Source of the DNA: Salinisphaera sp. Q1T1-3
Lineage (GTDB): Bacteria > Pseudomonadota > Gammaproteobacteria > Nevskiales > Salinisphaeraceae
DNA: 64,000 bases
Reading direction: 5' to 3'
NCBI RefSeq assembly: GCF_003602005.1
Contig: NZ_QZWD01000019.1
Span: 1 to 64,000, forward strand
How positions within the stretch are numbered: the stretch's first letter is position 1; each line of letters opens with the position of its first letter. This document shows, piece by piece, positions 18,336 to 26,744 of this stretch. The position numbers were made by a program, and so were the translations under genes. Under the pieces are notes generated by a model that had not been told where the DNA came from, made no database searches, and saw nothing but the letters and a program-made list of their open reading frames with translations.

Positions 18336-18936
18336 GGCTCTTACGCGCGTTGACACAGAACTCCACGATGACCGGCAGGCCGCGCGCCACGCAGATCGCT
18401 GCCGAGGCCCAGGCCAGGCCGTGGCCGATGGCGGCCAGCCAGAACCCGTGTGCGGCCCAGAATGCGGGCGCGATGTCCGGGAACGGCTGCCAGAGCAGGA
18501 TCCAGGCGAACGTTACCGCCTTGAGCACGGCATAGAAACCGCGCATGAAGCGCCCGGCCACCAGAAACCGGCCGACCGGTGACTGCATCATGTCGAAGGC
18601 CGCGGTGCCGGCAGCCGCGCCCTTGCTGCGGATGGCATCGACCAGATTGCCGCGGATGATGAACAGCAGCGGGATCCAGACACCGATGAAGCCCAGATGC
18701 GCCAGCACCACCCAGAGCACCGTCTCCACGATGCGGTCGATGGCGATATCGAAGGTCGCCCCGAACAGGGTTTCCTGATTGAAGCGGCGCGCGACCCAGC
18801 CATCGACGCCGTCGAGCGCGATGATGAACACCGTGAGCGGCGCGTTGACCAGCTGCAGCCAGGGATCGCCGGAATAGATGATCGCCAGCAGCCCGAACAA
18901 CAGGACAAAACGTCCGAAAGTGACCCAGTTCGCCAT
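18328..18936 (-). CDS. CDP-alcohol phosphatidyltransferase family protein
   Basis: Membrane enzyme of 202 aa with about six hydrophobic segments. The catalytic signature is complete: DGVDGWVAR, then a spacer, then G...FDIAIDR, which supplies the metal-binding aspartates. It transfers a phosphatidyl group from CDP-diacylglycerol to an alcohol. The next gene downstream (overlapping 8 nt) is a HAD phosphatase, and gpsA, which makes glycerol-3-phosphate, lies 129 nt upstream. Glycerol-3-phosphate as acceptor (PgsA-like chemistry) is therefore inferred; inositol-phosphate or another alcohol cannot be excluded. Confidence 0.85.
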   Translation of the reverse strand: MANWVTFGRFVLLFGLLAIIYSGDPWLQLVNAPLTVFIIALDGVDGWVARRFNQETLFGATFDIAIDRIVETVLWVVLAHLGFIGVWIPLLFIIRGNLVDAIRSKGAAAGTAAFDMMQSPVGRFLVAGRFMRGFYAVLKAVTFAWILLWQPFPDIAPAFWAAHGFWLAAIGHGLAWASAAICVARGLPVIVEFCVNARKSHV

Positions 18937-19065
18937 ATCCGTTCACTTTTCCGGCACGGGCGGCGATCATCGCCACGCGCCCCGCCCCGCGTGAGCCATA
19001 GGCCGGACACGCTCGTCCGGTACGCCAGCGTCGAAGTTTACACGAAGGTGAAACCCCCGAGCGCG

Positions 19066-20079
19066 CTATTCCGCTTCGGCACGAAACGGTCGATCCGTCA
19101 GCCGTCGCACGGCTTCGCGCGGTGCCACGCCCTCGTGCAGGACCGAAAAGGCCTGCGCAGCGATCGGCATGTCGATGCCCTGCTCGCCGGCCATGCGGCG
19201 CACTTCGCGCGCCACGCGAACGCCCTCGACCACCTGCCCGATCTCGGCTTCGGCCTCGGTCACCGAGGCACCACGCGCCAGGGCCAGCCCCATGCGCCGA
19301 TTGCGCGATTGATCGTCCGTGCAGGTCAGCAACAGATCCCCGAGCCCGGCCATGCCGGTCAGCGTTTCGCGTGCGCCGCCGAGCGCTGCACCGAGGCGCA
19401 TCATTTCCGTGAGCCCGCGCGTGATCAGAAGCGCGCGAGCGTTGGCGCCATAGCCGAGCCCGTCCGAAATGCCGACCGCGATGGCGAGCACGTTCTTGAC
19501 CGCGCCGCCGACGCCGACGCCGACCACGTCGTGGGCGGTATAGACCCGGAACATGCCGTCATGAAAGGCTCGGGCCATGTCGTCGGCGAACGCCGGGTCG
19601 TGCGATGCGATCGTGACCGCGGTCGGCAGCGCTCGCCCCACCTCACCGGCGAAGCTCGGCCCGGACAACACACCGACGCTGCGCGTCGTGCCGAGTGTCT
19701 CGGCCGCGACTTCGTGCGGCAGCAATGCGGTGTCCGGTTCCAGGCCCTTGGTCGCCCAGAGCACCCGTTGACCCGGTGCCAGCTGCGGCGCCAGGGCCGA
19801 CAGACAGGCGCGCAGGGCATGACTGGGCACCACCACCAGCACGTCATCGGCCCCGTCGATGGCCTCGGCCACGCTCGTGACCGGCGAGAGTGTGGCCGGC
19901 AGGGTCACCGCGGGCAGGTATCGCGCGTTCTCTCGCGTCCGGGCCAGCGCCTCGATGGCGGCGCCGTCTCGTCCCCAGAGCGCCACGCCGTGACCACGGC
20001 GGGCCAGCTGGACAGCCAGCGCGGTGCCCCAGGAACCGGCGCCCAGCACGGCGAACCGTCGTGTCTGCCCCCGATCCAT
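19066..20079 (-). CDS. gpsA: Glycerol-3-phosphate dehydrogenase [NAD(P)+]
   Basis: Reduces dihydroxyacetone phosphate to sn-glycerol-3-phosphate, the backbone of phospholipids. The dinucleotide motif VLGAGSWGTALAVQLA begins at residue 10, followed by SGPSFAGEV and the catalytic-lysine segment GGAVKNVLAIAVGISDG; GLGDLLLTCTDDQSRNRRMG is the substrate site. Length is 337 aa, normal. It lies 15 nt after secB on the same strand, the order known from E. coli (yibN-grxC-secB-gpsA). Confidence 0.96.
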   Translation of the reverse strand: MDRGQTRRFAVLGAGSWGTALAVQLARRGHGVALWGRDGAAIEALARTRENARYLPAVTLPATLSPVTSVAEAIDGADDVLVVVPSHALRACLSALAPQLAPGQRVLWATKGLEPDTALLPHEVAAETLGTTRSVGVLSGPSFAGEVGRALPTAVTIASHDPAFADDMARAFHDGMFRVYTAHDVVGVGVGGAVKNVLAIAVGISDGLGYGANARALLITRGLTEMMRLGAALGGARETLTGMAGLGDLLLTCTDDQSRNRRMGLALARGASVTEAEAEIGQVVEGVRVAREVRRMAGEQGIDMPIAAQAFSVLHEGVAPREAVRRLTDRPFRAEAE

Positions 20080-20094
20080 ATCGCCGCCGCCCGG

Positions 20095-20574
20095 CTAGTG
20101 CGTGGCCTGACTGGCGTCCGTGGTGCCCTCGCCCTGGCCGGCCCGATGCTGGGCATAGAGCAGGTCGAAATTGACCGGCTGCAGCAAAAAGTGCGGGAAA
20201 CCGGCGCGCTGGACCATGTCGCCAACGGCCTCGCGCACATAGGGGAACAGCACCGACGGGCAGTACGCGCCCAGCACATGATCGCGTTCCTGTTCGTCGA
20301 AGCCTTCGATCTGGAACACGCCGGCCTGCTGGACTTCGACGATATAGGCCGTGCGGTCTTCCTGCTTGGCGGTGACGGTCACCGTCAGACAGACCTGATG
20401 GGTCTCATCCGACAGGTTCTGGATCTGGGTGTTCAGATCGACGTTGACCTCGGGGTTGTAGTCGAGCGTGAACACCCGTGGGCCGTCGGGCACCTCGATC
20501 GAAGCATCCCGGACGTAGATCTTCTGCAGACCGACCGTTCGCTGACCCTGCTCCTGCTGCTCGTCTTCGGCCAT
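20095..20574 (-). CDS. secB: Protein-export chaperone SecB
   Basis: Tetrameric cytosolic chaperone that keeps preproteins unfolded for SecA. The 159-aa sequence has the family segments QKIYVRDASIEVPDGP, LTVTVTAKQ and the LGAYCPSVLFPYVREAVGDM signature near residue 105, then GFPHFLLQPVNFDLLY. The C-terminus is hydrophilic (AGQGEGTTDASQATH). GGAGGG precedes the ATG. It lies between the rhodanese gene and gpsA; grxC, which sits here in E. coli, is absent. Confidence 0.96.
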   Translation of the reverse strand: MAEDEQQEQGQRTVGLQKIYVRDASIEVPDGPRVFTLDYNPEVNVDLNTQIQNLSDETHQVCLTVTVTAKQEDRTAYIVEVQQAGVFQIEGFDEQERDHVLGAYCPSVLFPYVREAVGDMVQRAGFPHFLLQPVNFDLLYAQHRAGQGEGTTDASQATH

Positions 20575-20594
20575 CTTTCCCTCCTTGAAAACGT

Positions 20595-21020
20595 TTACTT
20601 GCGCGTGACCGGCAGGCCATCGGCCTGCCAGCCGTTGAATCCGCCCTTGAGCGCGTGCACACGCGTGAAGCCCTTGGCCTTGAGCTTGGTCACGGCCTGG
20701 CCGGCGCTGGTACCCGCGGCATCGTAGACGATGACCGGATGCGCCGTGTCACGCGAGATCTCCTGCGTGCGCGAATCGATGCCGGCCAGCGGCACGTGGC
20801 GGGCATTGATGATGTGATTCTTCTTGTAATCCGCCTTGGATCGCGTGTCGACGACGACCGCGTCCTCGCCGTTGATCAGACGAATCGCCTGCGACGGCGG
20901 AATCGGCGCCGCGCCGGAGGCATTGCGCCAGGCTTCGTTGACGAGGAAAGCGATGACGATCAAGCCGAGCGCACCCCAGAGGAACGGGTGGTGCACGACG
21001 AATTCGACCAACTGATCCAT
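20595..21020 (-). CDS. Membrane-anchored rhodanese-like protein lacking the catalytic cysteine (YibN-like)
   Basis: 141 aa with one N-terminal membrane helix (WGALGLIVIAFLVNEAW) and a rhodanese domain (VVDTRSKADYKKNHIINARHVPL ... ALKGGFNGWQ). The active-site loop reads VYDAAGTSAG: the position that is cysteine in active sulfurtransferases is aspartate, so sulfur transfer is not expected; E. coli YibN has VCEAG at this place. Synteny with secB and gpsA supports YibN. It is divergent from envC with about 150 nt between. Confidence 0.85.
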   Translation of the reverse strand: MDQLVEFVVHHPFLWGALGLIVIAFLVNEAWRNASGAAPIPPSQAIRLINGEDAVVVDTRSKADYKKNHIINARHVPLAGIDSRTQEISRDTAHPVIVYDAAGTSAGQAVTKLKAKGFTRVHALKGGFNGWQADGLPVTRK

Positions 21021-21174
21021 AAGCTGATGTGCCCGAGTCGGCTGATTGGAGCGGCCGCAGCCCGCTGTGTGGCCCGCGATTATTGCATATCCGCAGGCCC
21101 GCGCAGTCGACGACGGCTCCAGCTTGTCCGAACGCGCTCGGGCAAGCCGGGCTGGGTGTCATACAATCGGCGCC

Positions 21175-22338
21175 ATGCGCGTTTTCTCTTCCTGTGTCTG
21201 TCCGGCTCTTGCGCTCGTCCTCGCCGCCGGCGTGGCCTGGCCCATGCCCGGCCTGGCCGATACCCAGTCCGACAAGGCACGCGCCGAGCTGTCGGCGCTG
21301 CGCGATCGGATCGATTCGTTGCGCCACAAGATCGCGGCCGACAGCGACAAGCGCAGCGATCTGTCGGACGCACTCAACAAGGCACAGCGCCAGATCAGCG
21401 CCACGCGCAAGCGCTTGGACGATCTGGATGAGGACATCGCCGAGCACAAGCAGCGCATCACCAAGCTCGTCGCCCAGCGCGATACCGAACGGGCACATCT
21501 GTCCGATCAGCTCGATGCGCTGGAGGCCCAGGTGACATCGGCCTACGAAACCGGCCAGGTCAGCCGGATGCGTCTCCTGCTGTCAGGCGAGTCGCCGGAG
21601 CGCATGGGCCGGATGCTCAACTATTATCGTTATTTCTCCGATGCCCAGAGCGCCCAGATCGGCGAGCTCAAGACCGTGCTTGCCAAACTGGTCGCCAAGC
21701 AACAATCGCTGGAGGCCGAACGCAGCCAGCTCGCCTCGCGGCGCAAGACCCGTGCCGCCACCCTGGAACGTCTCCAGACAAGCGAAAAACAGCAGAAACA
21801 GACGCTGGCCGCACTCGATCGCGAGCTCTCGTCGAAGCGCAGCTCGCTGTCGGACATGCGGGACCAGGCCGCCCAGCTCAAGAAACTGCTCGGATCGGTC
21901 CAGACGCAACTCTCCGACCTGCCGCCGATTCCCAAGGGCGCCTCGTTCGCGACACTCAAGGGCCGCATGCACCCGCCGGTTTCCGGCCGCGTCCTGGCCG
22001 CCTTCGGTCAGACCAAGAGCGGCGGGCCGCTGCGCTGGCAGGGTGAATGGTTCGCTGCCAGCGAGGGGACGCCAGTGCATGTCGTGGCCGGCGGCCGCGT
22101 GGTCTACGTCGGTTACATGAAAGGCTACGGGCTGATCGTCATCGTCGATCACGGCCAGGGCTACTACTCGCTCTATGGCCATGCCGCAGCCAGCTATGTC
22201 GATGTCGGCGATGCCGTGCAGGCCGGCCAACCGATCGCGACCGCCGGCCACAGCGGCGGCCACGACACCAACGGCATCTATTTCGAAATCCGGCACGGCC
22301 AGACGCCGGTCAACCCGCGCCGCTGGCTCGCCGGCTGA
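21175..22338 (+). CDS. envC: Murein hydrolase activator EnvC
   Basis: Periplasmic activator of division amidases. Signal peptide MRVFSSCVCPALALVLAAGV to about residue 30, a long coiled coil (30-250, rich in K/R/E/Q/L) that docks on FtsEX, then a LytM/M23 domain. The M23 zinc site is degenerate: the first-ligand region reads WQGEWFA rather than HxGxD, and the final motif is YFEIR rather than HxHxE. This matches EnvC, which is catalytically dead. ATG 21175 begins the signal peptide. Length is 387 aa. The ctpA-type gene follows after about 90 nt, as in many gammaproteobacteria. Confidence 0.93.
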   Translation: MRVFSSCVCPALALVLAAGVAWPMPGLADTQSDKARAELSALRDRIDSLRHKIAADSDKRSDLSDALNKAQRQISATRKRLDDLDEDIAEHKQRITKLVAQRDTERAHLSDQLDALEAQVTSAYETGQVSRMRLLLSGESPERMGRMLNYYRYFSDAQSAQIGELKTVLAKLVAKQQSLEAERSQLASRRKTRAATLERLQTSEKQQKQTLAALDRELSSKRSSLSDMRDQAAQLKKLLGSVQTQLSDLPPIPKGASFATLKGRMHPPVSGRVLAAFGQTKSGGPLRWQGEWFAASEGTPVHVVAGGRVVYVGYMKGYGLIVIVDHGQGYYSLYGHAAASYVDVGDAVQAGQPIATAGHSGGHDTNGIYFEIRHGQTPVNPRRWLAG

Positions 22339-22427
22339 GACGCCGCATCATCGCCAAGGCGCTGTGCTATCGTCGGGCCGCGTCGCCAGCGGCCGGCGCA
22401 ACGCCAGACCAACGGGACGAACGAATC

Positions 22428-24086
22428 ATGGAAACGAGACTGCGCGGCGCCCTGCTGATCGGGCTGGGCGTGATCGTGGGGACAGCGCTCACGCTGGGCG
22501 AAGCGCGGATGGCCGACGGCGCCCCGGCCGGCGATGCGCCCCGCCCGGCGCCGAGCCAGGCCGACGCGCCGGATGAGACCGCAGGCGATGACGCGTCGTC
22601 GGCCCAGGGCCACGACAAACAGCAGGTGCCGTTGGAAGCGCTGCGCAAGTTCAGCGCGATCCTGAATCAGGTCAAGACCGGCTACGTGGAAGACGTCTCC
22701 GACAAGACCCTGATCGACAACGCGATTCACGGCATGGTCGAAGGCCTCGATCCGCATTCGGCCTATCTCGACCCGGACGAGTACAAGGCACTCCAGGTCT
22801 CGACGTCCGGCCAGTTCGGCGGCCTCGGCGTGAAGGTGCAGCTGGAAAACGGCTATCTGCGCGTCGTCTCCCCCATCGACGACACCCCGGCCTCGAAGGC
22901 CGGCATCAAGCCGGGCGACATGATCATCCGCATCGACGATCGGCCGGTCAAAGGCATGTCGATGACCGAAGCCGTCAAGGCCATGCGCGGCAAGCCCGGC
23001 ACACCAATCACCCTGACCATCGTCCGCGACGGCCAGAACAAGCCGCTGGAACTCAAGCTCGAACGGGCCGATATTCAGGTTGCCAGTGTCCGCTCGCGCC
23101 TGCTGGGTTCACACTACGGCTATGTGCGCATCTCCCAGTTCACCGGGGAAACCGGCAAAGGCGTGCGTGATGCGCTCAAGAAACTGAGCGACCAGGCCGA
23201 TGGCCCGCTGCGGGGCCTGGTGCTGGATCTGCGCAACAACCCCGGCGGCGTGCTCACCGCCGCGGTGGATGTCTCGGATGACTTTCTGAACAAAGGACCG
23301 ATCGTCTCGATCCGCGGCCGCGCGGCCGATGCCCATCACGTCTTCAAGGCCACCGACGGCGACATGCTCGATCGGGCGCCGATCGTGGTGCTGGTCAACG
23401 AAGGCACGGCCTCGGCCGCCGAGATCGTCTCCGGCGCGCTCCAGGACGATCATCGGGCCGTCATCATGGGGACCGACACCTTTGGCAAGGGCTCCGTGCA
23501 GACCGTGCTGCCGCTCGGCGACGGTTCAGCGCTCAAGCTGACCACGGCCCGCTACTACACCCCCAGCGGACGCTCGATCCAGGCCGAGGGCATCACCCCG
23601 GACATCCCGCTCGCCCCCGTGAAGATCACACCAACCCAACGTCGTGGCGGCTACGGCTACAGCGAGGCCGATCTGATCGGCGCGCTCAAGAACACCGGTG
23701 CGGCCGGCGACCGTACCGATGATGGTAATGGCGATGGCAACACCACCGACCAGCCAGACGCCGAGTCCGAGTCCGAGTCTAGCGACACTCCCGACACCGG
23801 CGCCGCCCCGGCCGATGGTCCATCGCCGGGTACGACATCGGGCGGGGCCGATACTGAGGCAGGCCAACTCGCCGAGAAGGATTACGGCGTCTACGAAGCC
23901 CTCAACCTGCTCCGCGGCCTGTACAGCCTCGGCCCGCACGCCCGTGGCGACGCGGCCCCGAGCCCGGCCAGCACGTCGGCAGCCAACGACGATATTGGCG
24001 AGAAGGCCGGTGATCAGAAGCCGCCGGCCAGTGAAAGCAACCACTCGTCGCAAACCAACGATAAAGCGCCTGCCGTGTCCGGCTGA
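22428..24086 (+). CDS. S41-family C-terminal processing peptidase
   Basis: CtpA/Prc-like serine protease of 552 aa in the periplasm. An N-terminal hydrophobic segment (ALLIGLGVIVGTALTLG) may be a signal anchor. Then follow an acidic linker, the N-terminal helical region, a PDZ domain (FGGLGVKVQLENGYLRVVS ... AGIKPGDMIIRIDD), and the protease core with catalytic serine in NEGTASAAEIVSGAL and lysine in DTFGKGSVQT. The C-terminal 130 residues are low complexity (ESESESSDTPD and similar), longer than usual. ATG 22428 is chosen for the signal segment. It follows envC, its usual neighbour. Confidence 0.92.
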   Translation: METRLRGALLIGLGVIVGTALTLGEARMADGAPAGDAPRPAPSQADAPDETAGDDASSAQGHDKQQVPLEALRKFSAILNQVKTGYVEDVSDKTLIDNAIHGMVEGLDPHSAYLDPDEYKALQVSTSGQFGGLGVKVQLENGYLRVVSPIDDTPASKAGIKPGDMIIRIDDRPVKGMSMTEAVKAMRGKPGTPITLTIVRDGQNKPLELKLERADIQVASVRSRLLGSHYGYVRISQFTGETGKGVRDALKKLSDQADGPLRGLVLDLRNNPGGVLTAAVDVSDDFLNKGPIVSIRGRAADAHHVFKATDGDMLDRAPIVVLVNEGTASAAEIVSGALQDDHRAVIMGTDTFGKGSVQTVLPLGDGSALKLTTARYYTPSGRSIQAEGITPDIPLAPVKITPTQRRGGYGYSEADLIGALKNTGAAGDRTDDGNGDGNTTDQPDAESESESSDTPDTGAAPADGPSPGTTSGGADTEAGQLAEKDYGVYEALNLLRGLYSLGPHARGDAAPSPASTSAANDDIGEKAGDQKPPASESNHSSQTNDKAPAVSG

Positions 24087-24349
24087 CCTTCGCGGGACTG
24101 AATCACCGGTCTCGGCTGTTCTTCGACATATATCGTCAACACCGGCCGCCCCCTGCCCACCGACAGTGCACGGCAAAGCACGAACGGGCGCCACAGAGAA
24201 CACCGGCAAGGCCTGCCTTGCGCAATAGACCGCGCATGCCGCCACCGTGCGTGCCCCGGGGCGATGCGCCACAGACCACTCGTTATCTCAAGGCCCGTGG
24301 CCCGAATCGACTCCCGGAGCGAGCGAAGAACCGCGATGAGCCATGCGAG

Positions 24350-24486
24350 AGCCTGTTGCGGTTTCATCCGGACCTCGCCTTGATCTGGGTCAATCGTGTT
24401 CGGCAAAGCACGAATCACCAAACGGTTGTGTGCCTGATCAAGACGCGCAAGGCGATCAGGGTGCTCGCACGAAACCTCAACACGCC
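24350..24486. repeat. Family A repeat, short form with both ends
   Basis: The left end AGCCTGTTGCGGTTTCATC is a weak match to the family terminus; the right end CTCGCACGAAACCTCAACACGCC is an excellent one and is followed by CTAG (24487-24490). An inner inverted repeat CCTGATC/GATCAGG lies near the right end. The rest of 24087-24636 holds no recognisable gene; several short frames there look random. Confidence 0.65.
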
Positions 24487-24562
24487 CTAGCGATACGTCT
24501 TTTCTCTCGGCCCGTCATGGATTGTCAGAGAGCTTATGGCACAGCCCCGGACGAACGTCAGC

Positions 24563-24589
24563 TCAAGAATTCGTGCGTGCAGTCGATAT
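24563..24589 (+). promoter_or_regulatory. Sigma-28 (FliA)-like promoter of the chemosensory operon
   Basis: TCAAGAAT (24563-24570), an 11-nt spacer and GTCGATAT (24582-24589) match the FliA consensus TAAAGTTT-N11-GCCGATAA at 5 of 8 and 6 of 8 positions with the exact spacing. It lies 48 nt before the receptor start. This is a visual match only. Confidence 0.5.
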
Positions 24590-24636
24590 GACCTCAAGCG
24601 AGGCACGTTTAAACGAAAAAGGGAGCCGGATTCACC

Positions 24637-26565
24637 ATGGCGCTAAGGAAAAGCACAAACGCGTTCGATAACGCTCCGGAGGTCGGCGCGACAGAGTCCG
24701 TCAACGCCTCGGAGAACACGCCACAAAACGTCGACCAGAAACGACGCCGTGCGCGGACGCTCGCCAAGCAGCAGCAATCGGCCGAGCGTATCGCCAGTGC
24801 ATCGCAGCAGGTCGCGGCCAGCATCAACGAATCCGGCCAGGCCCGTGGCCAGTTGCAGGAGGCCTTGCAGGAGATCGCCTCCGGCGCGGAGGAATCGGCC
24901 TCGGCCAGCCAGGAGAGCCTGGCTGGGGTACGCAGCATCAACGAGCAAGTCCGCGCGTTGAACCAGCATGTCAAGACCACTCGCGAAGAAGCCAGCCGTG
25001 CCAATCGCGATTCCAGCACCGCCGCCGAGCGCGTGCTGTTGCTGGTAAACAATCTCAACGAGACCGCCGAGCGGCAGAAACGGTCGCGCTCGCTGATACA
25101 AAGCCTGCAGGAGCAGGCCGGCTCGATCAACGAAGCGGCAAGCCATGTGATGCGGATTGCCGACCAGACCAATCTGCTGGCCTTGAACGCGGCTATCGAG
25201 GCCGGACGCGCCGGCAGCCATGGCAAGGGGTTCGCGGTGGTGGCCGATACCGTGCGTGGCCTCGCCGAGGCAGCCGGGCGTAGCGCGACGGAGATCACCG
25301 ACCTCGCCGACCAGATACAGTCCAGGACGAAAACGGCGACCGAGTCGGTCAAGACAGCAGCGCAAGCCTCCGAGGAACAGGCCACTTCCGCCGAAGGCGT
25401 GAACGAGCATTTCCGCCAGATCGTCGAAGACATGCGCGGGATCACTAGCCTGGCCGAGGAGATCGACAGTTCAGTCGATGAAATCGAAACCGCCATGCTG
25501 GAATTGCAACAAGGCGCCGAAAGCGTGGCTTCGGCTGCCGATCAGCAGGCCTCGGCGTCCGAAGAAGTCGTCAACTCGCTGGCCGAACAGCGGACCGCAT
25601 TAAGCGATGCCGACAAGCGCTCGCGCGAACTGGAAGATATTTCCGACGAGCTGCGCCAGAGCACGGAAACCGCCAAAAGCGCGGAAAAAGTCACAGCCGT
25701 GGCCGAGGAACTGGCCGCCTCGGTCGAGGAATTGCAGCGCGGATCGAGTGAAGTCGAAACGGCACTGCGTGAAATTCTGAAAGGCGCCGAACAGAACGCG
25801 GCGGCATCTGAAGAGTCGCTTTCGGCGATCAAGCAGCTTGAGGAGAACGTCAAGAACGCCGACAGCAAGGCCGAAGACGGCCTGGACCGGACCAAGCGCG
25901 TCACCGAGGTCTTGAGCGAAAACCGCGACGCAGTCGAGGAAATCGTCAAGGGCCTGGAAAAGATGCTGGCCGACTCACGGGAGAATCTGAAACAGGTCGA
26001 GTCGATTCAAAAACTCAATCGACAGACCGACAAGATCGCCAACACGATTTCAAATATCGCGATCAAGACCAGCATGTTGGCCGTCAACGGCGCGGTCGAG
26101 GCCGCACGGGCCGGCGAACATGGCAGCGGGTTCGCGGTGGTCTCGGGCGATATCCAGACGCTGGCCGACGATTCCAGCAATAACGTCGAAGAAATCCAGG
26201 AGATGGTAAGCAGCATTCAGAACCAGATCGACGGCATTCATCACGAGCTGATCGAGTCGGTCAAGGCAGCTGAGTTCGATGTCAAGCGTGCTCAGGAGTC
26301 GCTGGAAGAGATCAACAAGCTGGAAAACCAGCGCGATTCGCTAGTCGGCGGCAACGAGCGGGTACGCGCGAATATCAGCGAGGTCTCGTCCTCGATTTCC
26401 GAAGGCCGCACGGCCATGCAACAGGTCGCCGAAGCCGCCGAACAGGCCAGCGGCAATGTCCGCCAGGCCACCGCGTCGGCCCAGGAACAGGCTCAGGGTG
26501 CCAAGGAGCTGTCAGCCGCAGTCGAGGAAATCGCCTCGATCGCCGATGAAATCCAGTACAGCTAA
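24637..26565 (+). CDS. Soluble methyl-accepting chemotaxis protein with two signalling domains
   Basis: 642 aa, with no membrane segment and no recognisable sensor domain; almost all of it is predicted coiled coil. Two separate receptor tips are visible: residues about 170-215 ([27 protein letters not shown]) and about 470-515 ([28 protein letters not shown]). The first is close to the consensus, the second diverged at the CheA/CheW contact face. Gln/Glu-rich helices around both could hold methylation sites. No C-terminal CheR-binding pentapeptide is seen (ends ADEIQYS). It is the first gene of the cluster that also encodes triple CheW, CheB, CheR and CheA, so it is probably the sole dedicated receptor. 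Confidence 0.9.
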   Translation: MALRKSTNAFDNAPEVGATESVNASENTPQNVDQKRRRARTLAKQQQSAERIASASQQVAASINESGQARGQLQEALQEIASGAEESASASQESLAGVRSINEQVRALNQHVKTTREEASRANRDSSTAAERVLLLVNNLNETAERQKRSRSLIQSLQEQAGSINEAASHVMRIADQTNLLALNAAIEAGRAGSHGKGFAVVADTVRGLAEAAGRSATEITDLADQIQSRTKTATESVKTAAQASEEQATSAEGVNEHFRQIVEDMRGITSLAEEIDSSVDEIETAMLELQQGAESVASAADQQASASEEVVNSLAEQRTALSDADKRSRELEDISDELRQSTETAKSAEKVTAVAEELAASVEELQRGSSEVETALREILKGAEQNAAASEESLSAIKQLEENVKNADSKAEDGLDRTKRVTEVLSENRDAVEEIVKGLEKMLADSRENLKQVESIQKLNRQTDKIANTISNIAIKTSMLAVNGAVEAARAGEHGSGFAVVSGDIQTLADDSSNNVEEIQEMVSSIQNQIDGIHHELIESVKAAEFDVKRAQESLEEINKLENQRDSLVGGNERVRANISEVSSSISEGRTAMQQVAEAAEQASGNVRQATASAQEQAQGAKELSAAVEEIASIADEIQYS

Positions 26566-26744
26566 CCCCCGGCTGGCACGGCGCGCGTCATCACGTCGCT
26601 GGCGCCGGTCCGCCGGCATCTTGCGCAACGGCCTGCGCTCGAGCCGGTCCGGTGGGACCGGTTCGCCAGAACACCAGCGCCAGCACGGCCCGGTGCCCGG
26701 AGCGAACACGGGCCTTGCCGGCCCTCGTCGGATAGGAACAGGTG

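Noticed and set aside
18697-20727. 676-residue open frame on the plus strand
   Set aside because: It runs antisense across the pgs-like gene, gpsA and secB; no motif, and all three antisense genes are certain. High GC makes such open shadow frames common.
24014-24421. 135-residue minus-strand frame after ctpA
   Set aside because: It overlaps the end of the peptidase gene and the short family A repeat; no homology recognised and no ribosome site.
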